Below are positions 26,473 through 35,764 of a stretch of 64,000 bases of DNA, in pieces. The number at the start of each line of letters is the position of its first letter. Positions within the stretch are counted from its first letter, which is position 1. This stretch comes from Roseburia_C amylophila (GTDB lineage: Bacteria; Bacillota; Clostridia; Lachnospirales; Lachnospiraceae). Both the position numbers and the translations under genes were made by a program. The stretch covers positions 95,130-159,129 of the forward strand of contig NZ_JAOQKI010000007.1 in NCBI RefSeq assembly GCF_025567465.1. The letters are read 5' to 3'. A model generated the notes under the pieces. It did not search any database, had not been told where the DNA came from, and saw nothing but the letters and a program-made list of their open reading frames with translations.

Positions 26473-27791
26473 GCTAATTCTCCTATCAAATCATATTCAT
26501 AAGCTCCGGTTACTTTTACTTTGGCAAAGTCTCCGGTCATTAAGGTTTCCTCTGTATTTACAAAAATATATCCGTCAATAGATGGCGCATCACGGTAGGT
26601 TCTTCCTACATAAGCATTCTCATCTGCAACTTTTCCTTCGATAAAAGCATAAAGTTCACGGTCAACCATATCTTCATTTTTCTCAAAAATAATTTCTTCC
26701 TGAAGCTCCATGACTTCCTGTTGCCACAGCTTCTTCGTCTCTTCCGGAATCTGATTTTCCATCTCAGCTGCTTTCGTTCCTTCTTCCGGAGAATAGGTAA
26801 ATGCGCCCAGACGGTCAAATTTCATTTCCTGTACGAATTCCAACAGTTCTTTATGCTGCTCTTCTGTCTCTCCCGGGAAGCCACAGATTAAAGTGGTCCG
26901 GAGCGTAATATCCGGAATTTCTTTCCGCAGATGATGAATAATACGAACCAGATCATCCTTATTGGTCTTTCTTCCCATTCTCTTTAATACATCTGAATTT
27001 GCATGCTGAATCGGAATATCCAGATAATGGCAGACTTTATCATTTCGTTTGATTGCTTCAATCAGTTCATCATCAATTTCTTCCGGATAACAGTAAAGAA
27101 TACGAATCCAGTACAATCCCGGAATCTTGTTTAATTCATCTAAAAGCCGGTGCAGGGATTTTTTTCCATAGAGGTCAATTCCGTAAAGAGTGGTCTCCTG
27201 GGCTACCAGAATCAATTCCTTTACACCGCCCTCTACCAGTTCTCTGGCTGTTGCTACCAGTTCTTCTATCGGAATACTGCGGTAGTTACCTCTGATATAT
27301 GGAATGATGCAGTAAGTACAGCGTTTGTTACAGCCTTCTGCAATTTTTAAATGGGCATAATGTCCACCGGTAGTAACACATCGTTTGGTATGCAAGGTCG
27401 GAAGTCCTTCCAGTGAATTTAAATTGGTATAATGTTTTCCTGCCATAACTTCTTTCACAGCAGAAACAATATTATCATAGGAATTGGTTCCAAGAATTGC
27501 ATCTACTTCCGGTATTTCTTCCTCAATCTCACTCCGGTAACGCTGGGCAAGGCACCCGGTTACAATCAATGCCTTTGCATGTCCGGTTTTCTTATATTCT
27601 GCCATTTCAAGTATTGTGTTAATACTCTCTTCTTTGGCATCATTGATAAAACAACAGGTATTAATTACTATCACATCTGCCTGCGTTTCATCATCAATAA
27701 TGGTATATCCGGCATCACGGATCATACCAAGCATATATTCTGAATCTACCAGGTTCTTATCACACCCCAGCGATACAAAGAAAATATTCAT
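26469..27791 (-). CDS. rimO: ribosomal protein S12 methylthiotransferase RimO
   Basis: 440 residues: UPF0004 domain (FVSLGCDKNLVDSEYM, first cluster Cys residues at about 10, 46 and 80), radical SAM domain (CNKRCTYCIIPYIRG at about 145-160), and C-terminal TRAM domain (about 375-440). It adds a methylthio group to Asp of S12. The pair rimO-pgsA is common in Firmicutes. Confidence 0.97.
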   Translation of the reverse strand: MNIFFVSLGCDKNLVDSEYMLGMIRDAGYTIIDDETQADVIVINTCCFINDAKEESINTILEMAEYKKTGHAKALIVTGCLAQRYRSEIEEEIPEVDAILGTNSYDNIVSAVKEVMAGKHYTNLNSLEGLPTLHTKRCVTTGGHYAHLKIAEGCNKRCTYCIIPYIRGNYRSIPIEELVATARELVEGGVKELILVAQETTLYGIDLYGKKSLHRLLDELNKIPGLYWIRILYCYPEEIDDELIEAIKRNDKVCHYLDIPIQHANSDVLKRMGRKTNKDDLVRIIHHLRKEIPDITLRTTLICGFPGETEEQHKELLEFVQEMKFDRLGAFTYSPEEGTKAAEMENQIPEETKKLWQQEVMELQEEIIFEKNEDMVDRELYAFIEGKVADENAYVGRTYRDAPSIDGYIFVNTEETLMTGDFAKVKVTGAYEYDLIGELA

Positions 27792-27847
27792 TCATTCCTC
27801 CGTAACAGGAAAGAGTCCTGTATATATTTTTCTCTTACATGACGAAA

Positions 27848-27873
27848 GGGTTACCAAACCATGTTGGCAACCC
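27848..27873 (-). terminator. stem-loop between rpoZ and rimO
   Basis: GGGTTACCAA (27848-27857) pairs with TTGGCAACCC (27864-27873) with one mismatch. Downstream T content on the minus strand is only moderate, so partial termination is likely. Confidence 0.5.
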
Positions 27874-27880
27874 CGCTATG

Positions 27881-28135
27881 CTACTCGTTATCTTCTGAAA
27901 CAGCATCTTCTCCCATGATTTTTACCTTTCCGGTATAAAGCTCTTCTACTGCGATAGAAAGCGGTTTCTTTCCTTTTGCATTTTCAACCAATGGTTCATC
28001 TCCACCGATAATCTGTCTTGCTCTCTTTGCAGTAGCAATTACAATAGAATATCTGCTGTTTACGACCGGTTCTTCTCCGATTTCAACGTCGTTATTTACG
28101 ACCTTCATTAACTCAACATAAGATGGATGTATCAT
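27881..28135 (-). CDS. rpoZ: RNA polymerase omega subunit
   Basis: 84 residues. The RpoZ helices are recognisable in NSRYSIVIATAKRARQI, which lies against the beta-prime C-terminus. It follows gmk by 3 bases, the standard gmk-rpoZ order. Confidence 0.95.
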   Translation of the reverse strand: MIHPSYVELMKVVNNDVEIGEEPVVNSRYSIVIATAKRARQIIGGDEPLVENAKGKKPLSIAVEELYTGKVKIMGEDAVSEDNE

Positions 28136-28138
28136 AAT

Positions 28139-28774
28139 TTATTCTCCTTTCGAAAAGCACTTCAGCTCTTCTCTGATTTTATTGATGAAATTTATATTAC
28201 GTGATGCACAATCATGCTCGTTCTCAATGATGCTATGGATATTCTCCACACATGCAGGGACGGTATCGTTCACCACAATGTAATCATACTGATTCATAAA
28301 CTCTGCTTCCTGGGATGCTCTGCTTAATCTTGCATTGATGGTTGCCATATCTTCAGTTCCACGATTCACCAGGCGGTTCTTTAATTCATCCGCATCCGGT
28401 GGTGTTACAAAGATTAAGATGGTGTCCGGGAAACGTTTCTTTACGTCAAGTGCTCCCTGAATCTCTATCTCAAGAATTACATCTTTTCCAGCCTCTAACT
28501 GTTCATCTACATAGGCTTTTGGTGTACCATAATAATTTCCCACATAACAGGCATGCTCAATTAACGCATTGTCTGCTATCATCTGTTCAAATTCTTCTCT
28601 GGTACGAAAGAAATAATCAACACCATCCACTTCTCCGGGTCTCGGATTTCTCGTGGTAGCTGAAACAGATAATGCATACGTATCCTTGTACTCCGCCATC
28701 AGAGCTTTCATCACAGTGCCTTTGCCGGCACCGGAGAAACCGGATACTACGGTTAATATACCTTTTCTTTTCAT
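28139..28774 (-). CDS. gmk: guanylate kinase
   Basis: 211 residues. P-loop SGFSGAGKGTV (about 11-21), GMP-binding TTRNPRPGEVDGVDYFF (about 40-56) and the LID region with RLSRASQEAEF. It phosphorylates GMP to GDP. Gap to remA is 3 bases. Confidence 0.98.
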   Translation of the reverse strand: MKRKGILTVVSGFSGAGKGTVMKALMAEYKDTYALSVSATTRNPRPGEVDGVDYFFRTREEFEQMIADNALIEHACYVGNYYGTPKAYVDEQLEAGKDVILEIEIQGALDVKKRFPDTILIFVTPPDADELKNRLVNRGTEDMATINARLSRASQEAEFMNQYDYIVVNDTVPACVENIHSIIENEHDCASRNINFINKIREELKCFSKGE

Positions 28775-28777
28775 TTA

Positions 28778-29041
28778 CTATTCCTCACTCAGTTTATTTC
28801 CACTAATCTCGTTAAATCTGCCAGTCAGTGTATCCGGCTGTAACGCAGAAAGAACGATATATCCGGCGTTGGTAATAATCACCGCACGGGTACGTCTTCC
28901 CTGGGTTGCATCCACCACGCACTCTTCTTCTTTGGCTTTCTGAATCATGCGTTTGGCAGGTGCAGAATCCGGCTGAATCACAGCAACAATCTTATCTATA
29001 TTTACTACATTTCCAAATCCAATATTCATAAGTGCTGCCAT
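28778..29041 (-). CDS. remA: RemA-type DNA-binding regulator (DUF370)
   Basis: 87 residues. MNIGFGNVVNIDKIVAVI and GRRTRAVIITNAGYIVLSAL are the RemA hallmarks; the family forms ring-like DNA-binding multimers controlling matrix genes in B. subtilis. Position between yicC and gmk is conserved in Firmicutes. Confidence 0.93.
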   Translation of the reverse strand: MAALMNIGFGNVVNIDKIVAVIQPDSAPAKRMIQKAKEEECVVDATQGRRTRAVIITNAGYIVLSALQPDTLTGRFNEISGNKLSEE

Positions 29042-29083
29042 TTTTCACCATTCCATTCTTACTACAGGGTTTACGGAAATCAT

Positions 29084-29962
29084 TTATTCAATATTCTGAA
29101 TCTGTTCGCGGACTTTTTCAATATCCGTTTTCAGATTAATACCGGTATCCGAAATTGCAAGATCACTTGCCTTGGAAAGAATCGTATTTGCTTCCCGGTT
29201 CATCTCCTGGGCAATGAAGTCAAGCTTCCTTCCAACGGTTCCACCGCCTGTTAAGGCAGCTTTCATCGCTTCGATATGGCTCTTTAAGCGGACAGTCTCT
29301 TCATCCACACATATTTTATCAGCAAATATTGTAACCTCCGTTGCAATTCTTGCATCATCCATCTGCTTATCTTCTAAGATTTCTTTTACCTTGGTTTCTA
29401 ATCGCTCACGGTATTCTTTCATAACGATTGGAGAACGATCCTCAATAAAATCCACATAACCAATCATTTCATCTAATTTATTCAGAAGGTCTGTTTTTAA
29501 ATTCTCGCCTTCTTTTTCTCTGGTTTCAACAAATGCCTCACATGCATTACGCAATGTCTTCTCAAGAAGTGCCCAAAGTTCTTCTTCGTCATTATCCTGT
29601 TCTTCCATTATAAAAACATCCGGATAACGTGACAATGTGCTGACACGGATATCATTTTCCAGTTGGAAATGCTCTGCCATCTGCTGTAAATATTTTAAAT
29701 ATTCGCCAGCAAGTTCTTCGTTGTATTTCAGCGAGAAGTTGGCTTCGTTAAAATCTTCACAGGTAATGAAGATATCTACTTTTCCACGCTGTATGTATTC
29801 TTTGATTAAGTTACGCACGGCACTTTCAAAGAAACTTAATTTTTTAGGAAGCTTAACATTTACATCCAGATAGCGGTGATTTACTGATTTAATCTCTACC
29901 GTTATCTTACGGTTGTCTTCCTCTATCTCACACCTGCCGAAGCCGGTCATACTTTTAATCAT
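29084..29962 (-). CDS. yicC: YicC-family endoribonuclease
   Basis: 292 residues. MIKSMTGFGRCEIEEDNR is the canonical YicC start, EIKSVNHRYLDVNVKLP follows, and the C-terminal DUF1732 block has GRKLDFIAQEMNREANTI. YicC proteins act as RNases in sRNA turnover. First gene of the operon that runs to the coiled-coil gene. Confidence 0.96.
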   Translation of the reverse strand: MIKSMTGFGRCEIEEDNRKITVEIKSVNHRYLDVNVKLPKKLSFFESAVRNLIKEYIQRGKVDIFITCEDFNEANFSLKYNEELAGEYLKYLQQMAEHFQLENDIRVSTLSRYPDVFIMEEQDNDEEELWALLEKTLRNACEAFVETREKEGENLKTDLLNKLDEMIGYVDFIEDRSPIVMKEYRERLETKVKEILEDKQMDDARIATEVTIFADKICVDEETVRLKSHIEAMKAALTGGGTVGRKLDFIAQEMNREANTILSKASDLAISDTGINLKTDIEKVREQIQNIE

Positions 29963-29990
29963 AGCTGCCTCCTAATGCATAGATATATGT

Positions 29991-30019
29991 ATTATAGTAG
30001 AATTTTCTTTATTAGTCAA
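29991..30019 (-). promoter_or_regulatory. promoter of the yicC operon
   Basis: On the minus strand TTGACT (30014-30019), 17 bases, TATAAT (29991-29996); the leader is about 25 bases and contains AGGAGG. Confidence 0.85.
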
Positions 30020-30038
30020 ATTCAAAATGCCGTATTTA

Positions 30039-30067
30039 TTGAAATTTTAGAAAGATTTCTTTATAAT
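30039..30067 (+). promoter_or_regulatory. promoter of rqcH
   Basis: TTGAAA (30039-30044), 17 bases, TATAAT (30062-30067), about 45 bases upstream of the ATG. It is back to back with the yicC promoter. Confidence 0.8.
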
Positions 30068-30113
30068 AAAATCCTGTAAAAGAATCTATTCTTTCCAAAG
30101 GAGGTCATATTAT

Positions 30114-31865
30114 ATGGCACTAGACGGAATTACCGTAGCTGCACTTACTGCAGAATTAAATCAGACAATTTTAAATGGACGAATCAGCAAAATAGCCCAG
30201 CCTGAGGCGGACGAGCTGCTGCTTACCATAAAGGCACCATCCGACCAGTACCGGCTTTCTTTAAGTGCAAGTGCTTCCCTGCCTTATATCTATCTTACAG
30301 CACAGAATAAAGTCAGTCCCATGACTGCACCGAATTTCTGCATGGTATTACGAAAACATATTGCCAACGGCCGGATTATTGCCATCAGTCAGCCCGGATT
30401 AGAACGAATCATCCGGATTACGGTCGAGCATTTGGATGAAATGGGTGACCTGAAAAAGAAAAACCTGATTATAGAATTAATGGGGAAATACAGCAATATT
30501 ATTTTCTGTGATGAAAACGAACGCATCATTGACAGCATCAAACGGGTTCCATCCCAGATGAGTTCCGTCCGTGAAGTTCTGCCGGGAAGAGAATATTTTA
30601 TCCCGGAGACCCAGAACAAGCGGAATCCCCTTGACTGTTCCTATGAACAGTTCTGTGAAAAGGCGTCTTCTCTTCCACTGCCACTTGCCAAAGCACTTAC
30701 TTCTGCTTTTACCGGAATCAGTGGACAGGTTGCAGCAGAAATCTGTTACCGTGCTTCTTTAGATGCAGATACACCGATTAACACCTTAGAAGAAGACGCA
30801 CTGCTGCACCTTTATCATAATTTCAGCTGGCTGATGGAGGATGTCGAAAACGCCAACTTCAAGCCATGTATTCTTTATAAAGGAGAAGAACCGGCAGAAT
30901 ATGCTGCCATCTTACCAACCCGCTATGAACATACGGAAGGCTATCACATAGAACCGGCAGATTCTATTTCCGCCGTATTAGAACAATTTTATGCCAGCCG
31001 CAGCCTCTACACCCGTATGCGTCAGAAATCTGTGGATTTGCGTAAAATTGTATCCACTCACTTAGAGCGAAGCAGTAAAAAACTGGATTTACAGTTAAAA
31101 CAGTTAAACGATACGGAAAAACGTGATAAATTTAAAGTATACGGCGAATTATTAAATACCTACGGCTATCAGGTTACCGAAGGAGCCAAATCAGTAGAGG
31201 TGCCAAATTACTATACCGGTGAAATGCTTACCATTCCTCTGGACGAAACACTTTCTCCACTGGACAATGCAAAAAAATATTTTGCCCGGTACAATAAATT
31301 AAAGCGTACCTTTGAAGCATTAAATACCCAGACCGAAGAAACCAGGACAGAAATGGCACACTTACAGACCATTCAGGCTTCGCTTGCCATTGCAGAATCC
31401 GAAGATGACCTTGCCCAGATCCGGGACGAGCTGGAAACCTATGGCTATATCCGCAGGAAAATGAACGGTAAGAAAAAACAGAAATTCAAAAGTAAACCAT
31501 TCCATTATCGTTCCAGTGATGGCTTTGATATTTATGTTGGAAAAAATAATTTCCAGAATGACGAACTTACTTTCAAGGTTGCCAATGGAAATGACTGGTG
31601 GTTCCACGCCAAAGGAATGCCCGGCTCCCATGTTATTGTAAAAACCGAAGGCAGGGAGCTGCCGGATCGAACTTTCGAAGAGGCCGGCAGACTGGCAGGC
31701 TACTATTCTTCCGGCCGTGATAACGAAAAAATTGAAATCGATTATTTACAGCGTAAAAATGTAAAGAAACCAAACGGTGCTGTTGCCGGTTATGTCATTT
31801 ACTATACGAATTATTCCCTGACAATTCACCCGGACATTTCCGGCATCGAAAAAATTTCAGAATAA
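30114..31865 (+). CDS. rqcH: RqcH/NFACT ribosome quality-control factor (annotated elsewhere as fibronectin-binding protein)
   Basis: 583 residues with NFACT-N (1-250, ALDGITVAALTAEL start), a central coiled coil (about 310-430), and NFACT-R (about 460-575; DGFDIYVGKNNFQNDEL, WWFHAKGMPGSHVI). RqcH binds stalled 50S subunits and directs alanine tailing of nascent chains. An AAAGGAGG site precedes the ATG. Confidence 0.95.
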   Translation: MALDGITVAALTAELNQTILNGRISKIAQPEADELLLTIKAPSDQYRLSLSASASLPYIYLTAQNKVSPMTAPNFCMVLRKHIANGRIIAISQPGLERIIRITVEHLDEMGDLKKKNLIIELMGKYSNIIFCDENERIIDSIKRVPSQMSSVREVLPGREYFIPETQNKRNPLDCSYEQFCEKASSLPLPLAKALTSAFTGISGQVAAEICYRASLDADTPINTLEEDALLHLYHNFSWLMEDVENANFKPCILYKGEEPAEYAAILPTRYEHTEGYHIEPADSISAVLEQFYASRSLYTRMRQKSVDLRKIVSTHLERSSKKLDLQLKQLNDTEKRDKFKVYGELLNTYGYQVTEGAKSVEVPNYYTGEMLTIPLDETLSPLDNAKKYFARYNKLKRTFEALNTQTEETRTEMAHLQTIQASLAIAESEDDLAQIRDELETYGYIRRKMNGKKKQKFKSKPFHYRSSDGFDIYVGKNNFQNDELTFKVANGNDWWFHAKGMPGSHVIVKTEGRELPDRTFEEAGRLAGYYSSGRDNEKIEIDYLQRKNVKKPNGAVAGYVIYYTNYSLTIHPDISGIEKISE

Positions 31866-31930
31866 TTTAGTCACACATTTTTACTTCTTCCATATTATGA
31901 AGTGTAAGATAAATTTTGGAGGATTTGAAA

Positions 31931-32158
31931 ATGAGTGATTTAGCTGCTACTGGCTGCGGATGTGGATGTAACGAAGGAAATAACTGCTGTTCTTTAATCT
32001 GGATTATCCTGTTGCTCTCCTGCTGTGGCAACAATGGATTTGGAGGATGTGGCAATGGATGTGGCAACGACAGCTGTATCTGGATTATTTTACTGTTGCT
32101 CTTCTGTGGTGGCTGTGGTGACAGCTTCGGATTTAACAACAACGGTTGTGGATGCTAA
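31931..32158 (+). CDS. Cys/Gly-rich small protein with two hydrophobic segments
   Basis: 75 residues from the ATG at 31931 (GGAGG eight bases upstream). It contains about 19 cysteines in clusters (CGCGC, CC, CGNGCG, CGGCG, CGC) and two near-identical hydrophobic segments, LIWIILLLSCC and CIWIILLLLFC, so it looks like an internal duplication of [Cys cluster-helix-Cys/Gly loop]. Similar small proteins in Clostridia have been labelled 'chorion class high-cysteine' by automated pipelines; no function is known. A strong terminator follows, making it a single-gene unit. Metal binding, spore coat or membrane peptide roles are all possible. Confidence 0.8.
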   Translation: MSDLAATGCGCGCNEGNNCCSLIWIILLLSCCGNNGFGGCGNGCGNDSCIWIILLLLFCGGCGDSFGFNNNGCGC

Positions 32159-32172
32159 TTCATCTGCAAAGC

Positions 32173-32198
32173 GGGGCCTCTCAACGAGGTCCCTTTTT
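32173..32198 (+). terminator. rho-independent terminator of the Cys-rich gene
   Basis: GGGCCTC (32174-32180), loop TCAAC, GAGGTCCC (32186-32193), then TTTTT. A clean intrinsic terminator. Confidence 0.9.
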
Positions 32199-32199
32199 C

Positions 32200-32363
32200 A
32201 CTTTACAGGAAATTGCTTTCCTGTAAAGTAAAAAATGCTCCGCGAGGATGCGCACTGCGGCGTATAAGGTAGATGTCGCAAGCGACCGCCGCAGGCGCAA
32301 GAATGTGTCAAGACACATTCTTTGTTCTGTCATATCTTTGACCGCTTTTTTCCGGTGCGGTCA
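32200..32363. repeat. hairpin-dense non-coding stretch
   Basis: The 402-base gap 32159-32560 has no convincing gene. Four palindromes stand in a row: a perfect 13-bp stem ACTTTACAGGAAA/TTTCCTGTAAAGT (32200-32229); nested TGCGGCG/CGCCGCA around GTCGC-AA-GCGAC (32256-32293); an 11-bp perfect stem around GTGTC-AA-GACAC (32299-32322); and TGACCGC/GCGGTCA (32339-32363). The first matches an inverted copy at 63811-63850 (38 of 40 bases). This looks like a mosaic of small mobile or REP-like palindromes. Confidence 0.75.
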
Positions 32364-32560
32364 GTTTCTTCTTTTCCGCTTCCTTTTTTTTCATACACTC
32401 TTCATCTATTTCATATACTTCATTTCCGTCAATGATTAATTTTCCCATGCTGGCATCAAATCCTTTCCGGTTTCTATAAAAAAGTTCTACATTTTATTAT
32501 ATGCGTTAAAGTTATATTTTCCGCTGTTCTATCATAATTTAAAAGAAAAAGGATTATTTT

Positions 32561-32890
32561 ATGGATTCTGAGTATAAACCAACCTTCTTTGACTCGCAGT
32601 TACAAAACCACCAGTTACAGATTATGAAAACCATGATTCCATATCTTTCCGCCAGTCAGCAGCGTCCCTTTGCGCTTCTCATCAAATATATGGAACTACA
32701 AAAAACAGCCCAGCTTTTTTCCAATGACGCCCTTACGATTCAGGAAGTCAGCAGTCATTCTCCACAGGAGCGGATGTTTCAGATGCTTACCGATATCAGC
32801 GAACAGTGCACACCCGGCGAGAAAGAAAATATTGAAAACTTTTTAAATATGTATCAGATGCTGTCTGCTTATGATACCCTGTTTTCCTGA
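32561..32890 (+). CDS. small helical protein of unknown function, first of a tandem pair
   Basis: 109 residues, predicted mainly helical and soluble, ending in TPGEKENIENFLNMYQML. I do not recognise a family. It shares layout with the next gene: a 'hydrophobic helix, LS/SPEKLQ-like helix' near the front and an 'acidic turn then xxxNFLNMYQML' ending. A modest AAGGA site precedes the ATG. There is no signal peptide. Its neighbour context (Cys-rich protein before, paralogue after) suggests a small accessory locus. Confidence 0.65.
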   Translation: MDSEYKPTFFDSQLQNHQLQIMKTMIPYLSASQQRPFALLIKYMELQKTAQLFSNDALTIQEVSSHSPQERMFQMLTDISEQCTPGEKENIENFLNMYQMLSAYDTLFS

Positions 32891-32954
32891 TTTCATCACT
32901 TTATCATTTGTTATTTTATGGTTCCCTGTCAACTTGTTAAGAACGGAGGATTTT

Positions 32955-33245
32955 ATGAATTTAGACTTTTTAAAAGGCAATCCTGCCTTAAATGATATTT
33001 CACCGGAAAAGCTGCAGTTTCTTATGGATTTTGCTTCTAATAACACCGATGCAAAGGATGCCAAATCCATGGCTTCCACGGTCATGAACGCCGCCAATAA
33101 TGCCAAACAGAACGGCATGACATTTTCGAATACTGAAACAACTTTATTAATTGAATTATTAAAGCAGAATATGTCCGAAGCAGAACGTGTAAAAGCGGAT
33201 AAAATGCTGCAGATGATGCAGATGTTACAGAAAAGGAAAAAATAG
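32955..33245 (+). CDS. small helical protein of unknown function, second of a tandem pair
   Basis: 96 residues from the ATG at 32955 (ACGGAGG upstream; the frame extends further upstream without a ribosome site). ISPEKLQFLMDFASNN and the C-terminal MSEAERVKADKMLQMMQMLQ match the layout of the preceding protein. It ends in a basic KRKK tail. Function unknown; conserved-looking small proteins of this type occur in Lachnospiraceae, but I cannot name a family. Confidence 0.7.
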   Translation: MNLDFLKGNPALNDISPEKLQFLMDFASNNTDAKDAKSMASTVMNAANNAKQNGMTFSNTETTLLIELLKQNMSEAERVKADKMLQMMQMLQKRKK

Positions 33246-33258
33246 TCTCTTATAACAC

Positions 33259-33291
33259 AAGCGAGGATATGCAAAATGCACATCCTCGTTT
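33259..33291. terminator. bidirectional stem-loop between the tandem small genes and leuS
   Basis: CGAGGATATGC (33262-33272) pairs with GCACATCCTCG (33278-33288) with one mismatch around AAAAT; AA and TTT flank the stem on the two sides. It would serve both convergent transcripts. Confidence 0.55.
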
Positions 33292-33321
33292 GCGAAATAT
33301 TTATTATGATTTTATCATTGC

Positions 33322-35742
33322 TTATTTCATTACAATATTAATGATTTTACCCGGTACATAAATCTCTTTGATTACGTTGCCGGTAAGCTTATCTGCAATT
33401 GCAGCTTTTCCTGCAGCAAGTGCATCCTCTTTGGAAGCATCTTTTGCAATGCTGACAACACCCTTTGTCTTGCCGTTAATCTGTACTGCAATTTCAACTT
33501 CATCATCTTCCATTGCATCTTTATCATACTCCGGCCATCTTTCTGCAAATACGGAAGTATCATGACCAAGCTCGCTCCACAGTTCTTCTGCAATATGTGG
33601 TGCAAATGGAGCAAGAAGAAGCACATAAGTTTCAAGTGTCTTCTTATCTACGCCGCCCTTCTTGGAAATGTCGATCAGTTTGTTGTTGTATTCCATGAAT
33701 CCTGAAATTACAGTATTTAAGCTGAAGCTTTCCAGTCTCTGGGTGATATCATATACCAGTTTATGACGAATCTTAACCAGTTCTTTGGTCTCAGCAACAT
33801 CTGCATCCTTCTGGCTCATTACAAGATTCCAGAATCTGGTGATGAAACGGTATACACCATCGATTCCACGATCATCCCACTCAGAATCCAATTCCGGTGG
33901 TCCAACAAACAGCTCATATAATCTTAAAGAATCACAGCCGTAGTCACGAACCAGATCATCCGGTGAGACGACATTTCCTTTAGATTTACTCATCTTGATA
34001 CCATTCTTACCGGTAATCATACCCTGATTAAACAGTTTGGTAAATGGCTCATCAAAGTCAATTACTCCGATATCATATAAGAATTTGGTATAGAAACGGG
34101 AATACAGAAGATGCAGTACTGCATGCTCTACTCCACCGATATACATATCAACCGGAAGATATTTATCTGCTTTCTCGCGGCTTACTAATTCATCTTTGTT
34201 CTTGTTATCTACATAACGTAAGAAATACCAGGATGAACCTGCCCACTGTGGCATGGTATTGGTCTCACGTTTTGCAGGCTTACCACAGCAAGGACATGTG
34301 GTATTTACCCACTCCGTAATATCTGCCAACGGTGATTCTCCGGTACCTGTCGGCTGATAAGATTCAACCTCCGGTAACAGTAATGGAAGCTCTTCTTCCG
34401 GAACCGGAACTGCTCCACAATCCGGACAATGTACGATTGGAATTGGCTCGCCCCAGTAACGCTGGCGGGAGAATACCCAGTCTCTTAATTTATAGTTGGT
34501 TGTCTTCTTACCAAAGCCCATCTTTTCAATCATTTCCGGAGCTTCTTTCTTAAGAACGGACGACTCCATTCCATTCCAGTCACCAGAATTAATCATAATA
34601 CCTTTTGCTTCGGTATAAGCTTCGGTCATATTTTCAATTTCCTTACCATCTTTGGCAATAACCTGGATGATTGGAATATTGAATTTCTTTGCAAATTCAA
34701 AGTCACGGTCATCATGTGCAGGAACACACATAATTGCTCCGGTACCATAATCAGCTAACACATAATCAGAAAGCCAGATTGGAACCTTTGCACCATTCAG
34801 CGGATTGATTGCATAAGAACCGGTAAATACACCAGTCTTTTCTTTATCCTGCAAACGATCTACAGAAGATTTCAGGGATGACTGATAGATATAATCCTCT
34901 ACTGCAGCTCTTGTCTCGTCAGTTGCAAGCTCTTTTGCCAAAGCATGCTCCGGTGCAAGTACCATGAAGGTTGCTCCGTGAAGAGTATCCGGTCTTGTGG
35001 TATAAACAGTAATCTCTTTATCGCTTCCATCCACCTTAAAGTTGACTTCCGCTCCATTACTCTTGCCAATCCAGTCAGTCTGCATTTTCTTAACCTTTTC
35101 CGGCCAGTCAAGCTTATCAAGGTCTGCAAGAAGGCGGTCAGCATATTTGGTAATCTTAAGCATCCACTGCTTTAAGTTCTTCTTGGTAACATCAGCACCA
35201 CAACGCTCACATTTACCATTTACAACTTCTTCATTGGCAAGACCAGTCTTACAGGATGGACACCAGTTAATTGGCATCTCTTTCTCATAAGCAAGTCCAG
35301 CTTTAAACATTTTTACAAAAATCCACTGTGTCCATTTGTAGAATTCAGGATCGGTAGTATTTACTTCCATATCCCAGTCATAGATTGCAGCAATTTCCTG
35401 AATCTGACGCTTGATATTCCTGATATTTTCAGCGGTAGATTTTTCCGGATGAACACCCATCTTAATTGCGTAGTTCTCTGCCGGAAGACCAAATGCATCC
35501 CATCCCATCGGGTGAATGACATAATATCCATGCATAAGCTTATAGCGGCTCCATACATCAGATATTACATAGCCTCTCCAGTGACCTACATGGAGTCCGT
35601 TTCCGGATGGGTATGGAAACATATCCAGACAATAGTATTTCGGCTTCTTGCCATCATTTACGTTAATTGGCTTATCTTCCCAGACTTTACGCCATTTCTG
35701 CTCTACCGCTCTATGATTATACGGTACTGTTGTTTGTGACAT
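33322..35742 (-). CDS. leuS: leucyl-tRNA synthetase
   Basis: About 806 residues from the ATG at 35742 (AGGAGG eight bases upstream). Class I motifs are clear: HIGH as GLHVGHWRG near residue 48 and KMSKS as GIKMSKSKGNVV near 575. The editing domain (about 220-410) includes TTRPDTLHGATFMVLAPEH. The zinc-like CPSCKTGLANEEVVNGKCERCG is intact. No T-box precedes it, unlike pheST here. Confidence 0.98.
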   Translation of the reverse strand: MSQTTVPYNHRAVEQKWRKVWEDKPINVNDGKKPKYYCLDMFPYPSGNGLHVGHWRGYVISDVWSRYKLMHGYYVIHPMGWDAFGLPAENYAIKMGVHPEKSTAENIRNIKRQIQEIAAIYDWDMEVNTTDPEFYKWTQWIFVKMFKAGLAYEKEMPINWCPSCKTGLANEEVVNGKCERCGADVTKKNLKQWMLKITKYADRLLADLDKLDWPEKVKKMQTDWIGKSNGAEVNFKVDGSDKEITVYTTRPDTLHGATFMVLAPEHALAKELATDETRAAVEDYIYQSSLKSSVDRLQDKEKTGVFTGSYAINPLNGAKVPIWLSDYVLADYGTGAIMCVPAHDDRDFEFAKKFNIPIIQVIAKDGKEIENMTEAYTEAKGIMINSGDWNGMESSVLKKEAPEMIEKMGFGKKTTNYKLRDWVFSRQRYWGEPIPIVHCPDCGAVPVPEEELPLLLPEVESYQPTGTGESPLADITEWVNTTCPCCGKPAKRETNTMPQWAGSSWYFLRYVDNKNKDELVSREKADKYLPVDMYIGGVEHAVLHLLYSRFYTKFLYDIGVIDFDEPFTKLFNQGMITGKNGIKMSKSKGNVVSPDDLVRDYGCDSLRLYELFVGPPELDSEWDDRGIDGVYRFITRFWNLVMSQKDADVAETKELVKIRHKLVYDITQRLESFSLNTVISGFMEYNNKLIDISKKGGVDKKTLETYVLLLAPFAPHIAEELWSELGHDTSVFAERWPEYDKDAMEDDEVEIAVQINGKTKGVVSIAKDASKEDALAAGKAAIADKLTGNVIKEIYVPGKIINIVMK

Positions 35743-35764
35743 CTTCAATTCCTCCTAATTTAAA

